DNA of 64,000 nucleotides from Martinezella lusitana (GTDB lineage: Bacteria; Pseudomonadota; Alphaproteobacteria; Rhizobiales; Rhizobiaceae), in NCBI RefSeq assembly GCF_014207095.1, contig NZ_JACHBG010000001.1:248001-312000 (forward strand), read 5' to 3'. This document shows, one piece after another, positions 1 through 6,020 of this stretch. The notes beneath the pieces were generated by a model. The model saw only the letters and a program-made list of their open reading frames with translations. It did not search any database and was not told where the DNA came from. Within the stretch, counting starts at the first letter, position 1. Each line of letters opens with the position of its first letter. Position numbers and translations under genes: made by a program.

Positions 1-785
1 GTGATGATGATGGTCGGCCCCGACGCGAATTCGAGGTGGTAGGAGGCGATGAGGCCGATATAGCCCGACACCGCCGCCGTTGCCGTCGCGATCGCCATCA
101 TCGCAGGCAGGCTGCGCGACCAGAGCTGCGCGACGGCAGCCGGCAGCATCATCAGCCCGACGGCCATCAGCGTGCCCAGCGCCTGGAAGCTGGCGACAAG
201 GTTGAGCACAACGAGCAGCAGGAAAAGGAAATGATAGACAGGCCCGCGGCCGCCGACTGCACGCAGGAAGCCGGGATCGAAGCATTCCATGACAAGCGGC
301 CGATAGATGATCGCAAGCGCCAGCAGTGTGACTGAGGTGATCGCACCGATCTGATAGAGGGCAGGGGCGTCGATCGCCAGAATGGTGCCGAAGAGCACAT
401 GCAGCAGGTCGATGTTGGAGCCGCGCAAGGAGACGATGAGGACGCCGAGCGCTAGCGAGGTCAGGTAGAAGCTGGCAAAGCTCGCATCTTCCTGCAGCAC
501 GGTCATGCGGCTGACGAGGCCGGAAAGGAGCGCCACCGAGAGACCCGCCACCAGCCCGCCAAGCCCCATGGCGGTCAGCGACAGCGAGCCGGCGATGAGA
601 TAGCCGATCGCAGCGCCGGGCAGCACGGCATGGCTCATGGCATCGCCCATCAGGCTCATGCGCCGGAGCATCAGGAACACGCCGATCGGGCCGGAACCGA
701 GACCGAGGCACAGGCAAGCGATCAGCGCACGCCGCATGAAGCCATAATCCGCGAATGGCGCGAGGAAGATGTCGTAGATCGTCAT
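1..785 (-). CDS. Zinc/manganese-type ABC transporter permease (partial, 3' end outside window)
   Basis: About 261 codons are visible with no stop before the window edge, so the C-terminus is missing. The translation starts MTIYDIFLAPFADYGFMRRA and continues as a string of hydrophobic helices with the conserved stretch MGDAMSHAVLPGAA, typical of the ABC-3 permease family (ZnuB, MntB, AztB) that carries Zn or Mn across the inner membrane. The ATG at 785 overlaps the TGA of the ATPase gene (ATGA), so the two are translationally coupled. The substrate-binding protein is not in view and may lie further left. Zinc is the likelier metal because a Zur-like box precedes the operon. Family assignment is strong; the exact subfamily is an inference. 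Confidence 0.88.
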   Translation of the reverse strand, partial: MTIYDIFLAPFADYGFMRRALIACLCLGLGSGPIGVFLMLRRMSLMGDAMSHAVLPGAAIGYLIAGSLSLTAMGLGGLVAGLSVALLSGLVSRMTVLQEDASFASFYLTSLALGVLIVSLRGSNIDLLHVLFGTILAIDAPALYQIGAITSVTLLALAIIYRPLVMECFDPGFLRAVGGRGPVYHFLFLLLVVLNLVASFQALGTLMAVGLMMLPAAVAQLWSRSLPAMMAIATATAAVSGYIGLIASYHLEFASGPTIII

Positions 786-1573
786 TGAACCGGCTCCCGC
801 CTTGCGTGGTCACCCGCCGCCGGTTCGTGCTCGTCCCCCTCCGGGAGGCAAGCTTCGGACTCGTCGTCCCAGCGCTCAGCCATGGCGCGCGCCTTGACGA
901 GGTTGGCGGAACTCATGATGTCCTGCGTGCGCCCCCAGCCGACAAGCTCGCGGGCGATCAGCAACGTCTCGGGAAAATGAGCGCGCACCTGCTCGAAATC
1001 ATGCAGAACGGCGATGACCGTGCGTCCTTCCTTGTTCCAGCGCAGAACGAGTTCGAGCAGATCGCGCGTCGTGCGCTGGTCGATGGCGGTGAAGGGTTCA
1101 TCGAGCAGGATGACGCGCGCATCCTGCAACAACAGCCGGGCGAAGAGCACGCGCTGGAACTGCCCCGCCGAGAGCGAACCGATATGCCTGTTCTCGAAGC
1201 CGCAAAGCCCAACGATGCCGAGCGCCTCGCGTGCCCGCGCCGCATCCTCACGCGAAAAATGGCCGAATGCGCCGGCATTCTTCCAGGCACCAAGCATGAC
1301 GGTATCGGCGACCGAAATCGGAAAGCGGCGGTTGATATCCGCCGCCTGCGGCAGATAGCCGAAATCGTTTCGCATCAAGGCTCCGCGGTCGATCCGTCCC
1401 TCTGCCGGGCGCAATTCGCCAATGATCGCCTTCAATAATGTCGATTTGCCCGCGCCGTTCGGCCCCGCAATCGCCGTCAGGCTGCCTGGGGCGAATCCGC
1501 CAGAGACATGATGCACGGCCGGATGACGCTCGTAGGTGACGGTCAGGTTTTCGAGGCGGATCAGATCACTCAT
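782..1573 (-). CDS. Zinc/manganese ABC transporter ATP-binding protein (AztA/ZnuC-like)
   Basis: A 263-residue ABC ATPase. The Walker A motif GPNGAGKST lies near residue 37, the signature is LSAGQFQRVLFARLL, and Walker B is VILLDEPFTAID, followed by the switch histidine in AVLHDFEQV. It would energise the permease encoded next to it. The last 40 or so residues form an acidic, low-complexity tail rich in E, H and D (for example EACLPEGDEHEP) that ordinary ABC ATPases lack. The gene overlaps by 4 bp with both the permease downstream and a 42-codon membrane peptide upstream, which makes a tightly coupled operon. The ATPase call is certain; zinc specificity is inferred from the upstream operator and the family. 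Confidence 0.9.
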   Translation of the reverse strand: MSDLIRLENLTVTYERHPAVHHVSGGFAPGSLTAIAGPNGAGKSTLLKAIIGELRPAEGRIDRGALMRNDFGYLPQAADINRRFPISVADTVMLGAWKNAGAFGHFSREDAARAREALGIVGLCGFENRHIGSLSAGQFQRVLFARLLLQDARVILLDEPFTAIDQRTTRDLLELVLRWNKEGRTVIAVLHDFEQVRAHFPETLLIARELVGWGRTQDIMSSANLVKARAMAERWDDESEACLPEGDEHEPAAGDHARREPVQ

Positions 1574-1698
1574 GCCAGCGCCACTGCCCAGCCAATGGCT
1601 GCCCAGAGAACCGCAATGCCGACAGCCACATAGGCAAGACGCATCACGGCGGAGCGTCCAATCAGCGAGGGCGCGAATGGATCACGATCGAAAGGCAT
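1570..1698 (-). CDS. Small (42 aa) membrane peptide leading the metal transporter operon
   Basis: A 43-codon frame (ATG at 1698, TGA at 1570-1572) too short for most gene finders. It encodes a charged N-terminus (MPFDRDPFAPSLIGRS) followed by one hydrophobic helix, roughly residues 19-42 (RLAYVAVGIAVLWAAIGWAV). Its TGA overlaps the ATG of the ATPase gene as ATGA, the same coupling seen between ATPase and permease. The Zur-like box ends 17 bp upstream of its ATG. The match of start, transmembrane segment and overlap argues for a real gene. Its function is unknown; a regulator or small subunit of the transporter is possible. No strong Shine-Dalgarno sequence is visible. Confidence 0.65.
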   Translation of the reverse strand: MPFDRDPFAPSLIGRSAVMRLAYVAVGIAVLWAAIGWAVALA

Positions 1699-1715
1699 TC
1701 GGGGGCTTTCTTTTA

Positions 1716-1730
1716 TGTAATAACATTACA
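1716..1730 (-). promoter_or_regulatory. Zur-like operator of the metal ABC transporter operon
   Basis: The sequence TGTAATAACATTACA is a perfect inverted repeat, TGTAAT / ATTACA around AAC. It lies 17 bp upstream of the first gene of the leftward transporter operon and nothing else diverges nearby. It resembles alphaproteobacterial Zur boxes (GTAATGTTATAACATTAC-type). Assignment to Zur rather than Mur/Fur is an inference from the motif and the transporter family. Confidence 0.6.
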
Positions 1731-1913
1731 TGTTGTAGCCGATGAAATACGGCAAAAAAGAGGCAGGCGGTGCGTTGCCGTGAAATTGCGGTGAACAAGG
1801 CTGGAATATTTACCGCTGACATCGCCGGCACCTTCTCACCATGGTGCTCACGACAGTCCTATCTTCGCGCAATATCGAGCGATAAAGTTACGCGACGGGT
1901 AGGGGAGAATGTT

Positions 1914-2291
1914 ATGAAGCTAAGGCTTGAATTGTTTGTTGCCGATGTGACGGCGTCGATTGAATTCTATCAACAGGCGCTGAGCTTCCAGGTGGTTGGC
2001 GAGACAAGCAAGCAATACACCATGCTCTCGAATGGCGAGGCTATCATCTCCGTCAACAAGCGAGAGGCCCTCGGACCTGATCATCCACTTCGAGCTGCGA
2101 ATGGCGAACGACCAGGCCTCGGCGTCGAAATCGTGCTGAGCGTTGAGGATTTGGAAGCTGCCTATGGCGCCGCTAAAACTGGTGGCCATTCGGTATCCGA
2201 GCTTACCTTGCAGCCATGGGGCCTGCGCGATTTTCGCATAGTAGACCCGGATGGATATTACATCAGGGTGACGAGCAGGCATGAGGAATAG
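1914..2291 (+). CDS. VOC (glyoxalase/bleomycin-resistance fold) family protein
   Basis: A 125-residue protein starting MKLRLELFVADVTASIEFYQQ, the typical beta-alpha-beta opening of vicinal-oxygen-chelate proteins, and ending with the family hallmark FRIVDPDGYYIRV. Putative metal-ligand positions include the glutamate in GVEIVLSVED and those near the C-terminus. The ATG at 1914 follows AGGGGAGA at good spacing, so the upstream in-frame extension (to 1770) is not used. It stands alone and converges on the peroxiredoxin gene. VOC members of this length range from lyases to antibiotic-binding proteins, so no substrate can be assigned. Confidence 0.8.
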   Translation: MKLRLELFVADVTASIEFYQQALSFQVVGETSKQYTMLSNGEAIISVNKREALGPDHPLRAANGERPGLGVEIVLSVEDLEAAYGAAKTGGHSVSELTLQPWGLRDFRIVDPDGYYIRVTSRHEE

Positions 2292-2321
2292 CGATCCCTT
2301 AGGGCGTGGGACCCATTGCAG

Positions 2322-2360
2322 TTGAGAGAGGCTGGCCGCAGAACGCCCAGCCTCTCTCAA
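2322..2360. terminator. Hairpin between convergent VOC and peroxiredoxin genes
   Basis: TTGAGAGAGGCTGG (2322-2335) pairs perfectly with CCAGCCTCTCTCAA (2347-2360) across an 11-nt loop. It sits in the 78-bp gap between two convergent genes and probably ends transcription from both sides. There is no clear U-tract, so it may instead be an mRNA 3'-end stabiliser. Confidence 0.55.
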
Positions 2361-2369
2361 TGGTCGGAA

Positions 2370-2855
2370 TTATAGCTGCTCGATCATCGCAGCCGCACCT
2401 GAAACCGTTGCCTGGCCCGGGCTTTCCTCGACGTTCAGCGACTTCACCACACCATCTTCCACCAGCATGGAGTAGCGCTTGGAGCGGACGCCGAGACCGC
2501 CGGCGGAGAGGTCGATATCGAGGCCGAGCGCCTTGGCGAAGGAGCCGTCCCAGTCGGCGAGGAAGTGGATTTTGCCCATGCCGCCGGACGATTGCGCCCA
2601 GGCGCCCATCACATGCCAGTCATTGACCGAGACGACGGCGATATCATCGACACCCTTGGCGAGAATGGCGTCGCGATTTTCCAGATAACCCGGCAGATGG
2701 TTGAGCGAACAGGTGGGCGTGAAGGCGCCGGGAACGGCGAAGAGCACAACGCGCTTGCCGGCAAAGAGCTGTCCGGTGCTGATTTCGACCGGGCCTTCCG
2801 CGGTCTTTTCCTTGAAGGTGGCGGCGGGCAGTTTGTCGCCGATTGCGATGGTCAT
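2370..2855 (-). CDS. Peroxiredoxin, Prx5-like (AhpC/TSA superfamily)
   Basis: A 161-residue cytosolic thiol peroxidase that reduces H2O2 and organic hydroperoxides. It carries the Prx5 signature AVPGAFTPTCS with the peroxidatic cysteine near residue 49 and the later VNDWHVMGAW stretch. There is no second conserved resolving cysteine at the C-terminus, which fits a 1-Cys or glutaredoxin/thioredoxin-reduced enzyme. The ATG at 2855 follows AAGGAGAGA at ideal spacing, so the seven-residue upstream extension is not used. It lies downstream of the DsbD-domain gene on the same strand, 84 bp apart, and may be cotranscribed with it. Confidence 0.92.
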   Translation of the reverse strand: MTIAIGDKLPAATFKEKTAEGPVEISTGQLFAGKRVVLFAVPGAFTPTCSLNHLPGYLENRDAILAKGVDDIAVVSVNDWHVMGAWAQSSGGMGKIHFLADWDGSFAKALGLDIDLSAGGLGVRSKRYSMLVEDGVVKSLNVEESPGQATVSGAAAMIEQL

Positions 2856-2939
2856 CGTCTCTCTCCTTGGGGGCATGGTTTCGGGGGCGTGTGCTGCACC
2901 CGATCGGAACGGATTGTCGTGCGAAACTATAGATCCGGC

Positions 2940-3779
2940 CTATTCGAACGCAAGGGTGGTTTCGATGGCGCGGTCACCATCGACGACCAGAATGCCCCAG
3001 CTCTTGCCCTTGATATCGTAGTTCTTCGGCAGCTTGCCGATCGCTATATCGGTTGAATAGACGCCGCCTTCTCTTTTCGCATTCGCCTGCTGGAAGAACA
3101 CGTAGCCGGCAGGACCGGTAACGTAGATATCAGGCGCATTGCCGGCCGTCTCCGGCAGAGCGAGGCGTAGCGAGAGGTTTTTTGCATCCGCCGAAAAGCT
3201 GTGGCTCTGAACGGCGAAATCGGAGGAGGGGCCCTGTGGCAGTAGCGCCTTTGCAGCATCCAGCAGAGCGAGCTCATGCGCCGTCGGCTTCTCCCCTGCC
3301 GAAAGCGGCAGCGAATAATCCGCCTGGAAGGGAATACAGATTTCCTTGCAGAGACCGATGAAGGCGGTCAGCTCCAGCTTCGTTGGCGGCTTTCCAGTAA
3401 CGCGGAAATCGAGCGGCAGTGTCACCGGCGCGTCATAACCGATCTCATGTATGTTCCCGACGACGATCTGCTTCGGTACTGGATAGCTGGTTTTCTCCAG
3501 TGTCACGCCGCTTTCTGGCTTGGCGGTAACCTGTGGCGGAATTCCGCTCTGGCCCGGTTCGCGCCAATAGGTGATCCAGCCAGGCTGCGGTTCGATCTGC
3601 AGGGCGGCGCGGATATGTCCTTCGGCATCGGGAGGCAGCGCCACGAGGCGCATGCGGCCGCCGTCATTGTCGACCCAGTCGCTTGTTGCCGCATATCCGG
3701 CCGATCCGATGCAAGCGAGAGCAGCAAATGCGCCGGCAAATATTGCCGGCAGGCGGGTGAGGGTGGCTAATCCGGTCAT
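2940..3779 (-). CDS. Periplasmic DsbD alpha-type (thiol:disulfide interchange) domain protein
   Basis: About 279 residues from the ATG at 3779, which gives a clean signal peptide (MTGLATLTRLPAIFAGAFAA, cleavage near GYAATS). The mature part matches the DsbD N-terminal domain: PGWITYWREPGQSGIP and FIGLCKEICIPF, in which the CxxxC pair is the likely redox centre. No transmembrane DsbD core or C-terminal thioredoxin is present, so it would need a membrane partner such as CcdA or ScsB encoded elsewhere. An in-frame GTG at 3863 would add 28 residues but disrupt the signal peptide. The function is probably electron transfer to periplasmic thiols or copper-stress protection; the partner is unknown. 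Confidence 0.75.
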   Translation of the reverse strand: MTGLATLTRLPAIFAGAFAALACIGSAGYAATSDWVDNDGGRMRLVALPPDAEGHIRAALQIEPQPGWITYWREPGQSGIPPQVTAKPESGVTLEKTSYPVPKQIVVGNIHEIGYDAPVTLPLDFRVTGKPPTKLELTAFIGLCKEICIPFQADYSLPLSAGEKPTAHELALLDAAKALLPQGPSSDFAVQSHSFSADAKNLSLRLALPETAGNAPDIYVTGPAGYVFFQQANAKREGGVYSTDIAIGKLPKNYDIKGKSWGILVVDGDRAIETTLAFE

Positions 3780-3918
3780 GGACAGAGGATTTAGCGGATC
3801 GGGCGGCATGGAGCCAGCGTCGCTTAAAAAGAAATGATCATTTTCAGTTGATTGATTTATCACATTGCCCCATCTTGCTTTTTAGCGGTGCAGCTATGGA
3901 CTGCGGTCAGGAGGCACG

Positions 3919-4524
3919 ATGTCCCTATCGACGCTGAAGAACAAACGCGAAAGAGGTTTGCTCGACGGTCAGTTCCTGATCGCCATGCCAGGCATGGAGG
4001 ACAGGAACTTCCACCGGACGGTCATTTACATTTGCGCTCATTCCGATGCCGGGGCCATGGGCTTCGTCATCAATCGGCCTCAGAAGCTGACATTTACGGA
4101 TGTCCTTCTGCATTTGGATATGATCAAGGACGACGATGCCATCGTGCTGCCGGCGGATGCGCGGAATTTCCCGATCCAGACCGGAGGGCCGGTCGAAAGT
4201 GGCCGCGGCTTCGTCCTGCATTCCGACGACTATCTCAGCGACAGCAGCATTCCGGTCAGCGACGATATCAGCCTGACGGCGACGCTCGACATCGTGCGGG
4301 CCATCTCCAAGGGAAGCGGCCCGAAACGCGCCACGATGCTGCTGGGCTATGCCGGCTGGGGCGCAGGCCAGCTGGAGGCAGAGATCGGCAACAATGGCTG
4401 GCTGAATTGTCCGGCGAACGAAGAGCTCATCTTCGACCGCAGCCTCGACGATAAGTATGAGCGTGCCCTGGCCCTGATGGGCATCAATGCCGCAATGCTC
4501 TCGCCGCATGCTGGCCATAGCTGA
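3919..4524 (+). CDS. YqgE/AlgH family protein (DUF179)
   Basis: A 201-residue protein with the conserved features of the family: [20 protein letters not shown] near the N-terminus, [23 protein letters not shown] and [12 protein letters not shown]. The ATG follows a GGAGG at proper spacing. The biochemical role is not established in any organism; alginate and stress phenotypes have been reported. It diverges from the DsbD-domain gene. The coding sequence looks complete and normal in length. Confidence 0.93.
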   Translation: MSLSTLKNKRERGLLDGQFLIAMPGMEDRNFHRTVIYICAHSDAGAMGFVINRPQKLTFTDVLLHLDMIKDDDAIVLPADARNFPIQTGGPVESGRGFVLHSDDYLSDSSIPVSDDISLTATLDIVRAISKGSGPKRATMLLGYAGWGAGQLEAEIGNNGWLNCPANEELIFDRSLDDKYERALALMGINAAMLSPHAGHS

Positions 4525-4542
4525 GCCGATCTGCGTTATTTC

Positions 4543-4567
4543 GGAACGAAATGACGCCCTTGACGTT
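4543..4567 (+). promoter_or_regulatory. EcfG (general stress sigma factor) promoter for the CsbD gene
   Basis: GGAAC at 4543-4547 is followed, after exactly 16 nt, by CGTT at 4564-4567. This is the GGAAC-N16/17-CGTT consensus of the alphaproteobacterial EcfG/RpoE2 sigma factor. It lies about 50 bp upstream of a CsbD-family stress gene, a typical target class. The call is consensus-based. Confidence 0.7.
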
Positions 4568-4619
4568 ATCTTGACAGAGCAACGGCAATGCCGCCGTGCC
4601 AGCCAAGGAGGCGTCAGAT

Positions 4620-4811
4620 ATGAGCAGAACGACCGACAAGGTATCCGGCAAGGTGAATGAAATCGCCGGCAAGGCCAAACAGATGGCCGGCAAGGCGACC
4701 AACGACAAGGAAATGCGCGCCAAGGGCGCCGCCCAGGAAGCCAAGGGCAAGATGCAGACCGCCGTTGGCAAGGCCAAGGATAAGGTCAAGGGTGTAGTCG
4801 ACCGGATGTAG
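4620..4811 (+). CDS. CsbD family stress-response protein
   Basis: A 63-residue, lysine- and alanine-rich hydrophilic protein with the repeated helical pattern KVSGKVNEIAGKAKQMAGKA and later QEAKGKMQTAVGKAKDKVKG. Length and composition match the CsbD family, which accumulates in general stress or stationary phase and has no defined biochemical activity. The ATG at 4620 follows AAGGAGG, so an eight-residue upstream extension is unlikely. The EcfG promoter directly upstream indicates control by the PhyR-NepR-EcfG cascade. Confidence 0.9.
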   Translation: MSRTTDKVSGKVNEIAGKAKQMAGKATNDKEMRAKGAAQEAKGKMQTAVGKAKDKVKGVVDRM

Positions 4812-4949
4812 TCGGCGGGTTGTATCAACCAATCCGGGCTCGCTGCTCCGTTAAATCGGCGTTGTAGCAGCGATGTTGGGAGGAAGGGCCTGTTACGGAA
4901 GCGTGGCAGGCTCTTCAATTTGGGCCCACCTATCGTTGTTGAGGGGAGC

Positions 4950-6005
4950 ATGCGGCTTTTTACCTGCGATCATTGTGGCCAGCCGGTCCATTTCGATAAC
5001 AGGCAATGCATCCGCTGCGGCCATCAGCTCGGCTTTGTGCCGGATCGTCTCGCGATCTATGCGCTGGAGGCCGACGAAGCTCCGAACTGGCATCTGGTCT
5101 CGGAGCCCACGCGCCAAGTCCGCTTCTGCGCGAACGCGGAGCTCGATATCTGCAACTGGCTTGTCGATATGAATGATCCGCAAGCCTATTGCGTCGCCTG
5201 CCGTCACAATCGTCTCGTGCCGAACACGCATACGCAACAGGGCGTCGATCGCTGGCGGCGTATCGGGCAGGCGCAAAGGCATCTCTTCTATTCGCTACTG
5301 CGCTTGGCGCTGCCGCATCCCGACCGGACAGAGGATCCACAGGGCGGCCTGGTGTTCGATTTTCTTGAGGATGAGGTGCAGGGTGGCGCGGTCGTTCCGG
5401 CCATGACAGGCCACGAGGAAGGGCTGATCGCCATTCGCGCCGCCGAGGCCGATGACGCAACACGCGAACAGGCGCGCAGCTTGATGAACGAGCCCTATCG
5501 TACCTTGCTCGGCCATTTCCGCCACGAGACCGGTCATTTTATCTGGAACAAGCTTGTTCGCGACCGCGACGGTTTCGAGGCCTTCCGCGCCGTCTTCGGC
5601 GACGAGCGTGCCGATTACGGAGCCGCACTTCAATCCCACTACGACAACGGCCCGCCGGCAAACTGGCAGGAGTGTTTTATCAGCGCCTATGCGAGCTCTC
5701 ACCCGTGGGAGGATTTTGCCGAGTGCTTCGCGCATTATCTGCATATCGTCGATACGCTGGAAACGGCGCGCTCCTTCGGCCTGGCGATCGACCCGCTTCG
5801 CTATCACGACATGGCCGCTGAGGTGGATTTCAATTCCTACAAGGCTGAGAGCGCTGAACAGCTCGTCAGCGCCTGGATCCCTCTAAGCGTAGCGATCAAT
5901 TCCATCCAGCGCAGCATGGGGCAGCCCGATTCCTATCCCTTCGTCCTCTCACAACAGGTGGTCGCAAAGCTGGACTATATAAGGGAGCTGATCGATGGCG
6001 CCTGA
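4950..6005 (+). CDS. Zinc-ribbon putative metallopeptidase (DUF2248-like)
   Basis: A 351-residue protein. The N-terminus is a zinc ribbon (CDHCGQPVHF...CIRCGH, residues about 5-26), with a further CVACRH pair near residue 86. The middle carries a HExxH-like motif, HFRHETGHFIW, and downstream EDFAECFAHYLHI supplies the expected third ligand region of a gluzincin-type site. The ATG at 4950 follows GAGGGGAGC. The family is annotated as putative zinc-binding peptidase; no substrate is known. It stands between the CsbD gene and the convergent c-di-GMP gene. Confidence 0.8.
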   Translation: MRLFTCDHCGQPVHFDNRQCIRCGHQLGFVPDRLAIYALEADEAPNWHLVSEPTRQVRFCANAELDICNWLVDMNDPQAYCVACRHNRLVPNTHTQQGVDRWRRIGQAQRHLFYSLLRLALPHPDRTEDPQGGLVFDFLEDEVQGGAVVPAMTGHEEGLIAIRAAEADDATREQARSLMNEPYRTLLGHFRHETGHFIWNKLVRDRDGFEAFRAVFGDERADYGAALQSHYDNGPPANWQECFISAYASSHPWEDFAECFAHYLHIVDTLETARSFGLAIDPLRYHDMAAEVDFNSYKAESAEQLVSAWIPLSVAINSIQRSMGQPDSYPFVLSQQVVAKLDYIRELIDGA

Positions 6006-6020
6006 CCGGCGCTGCCGTTA

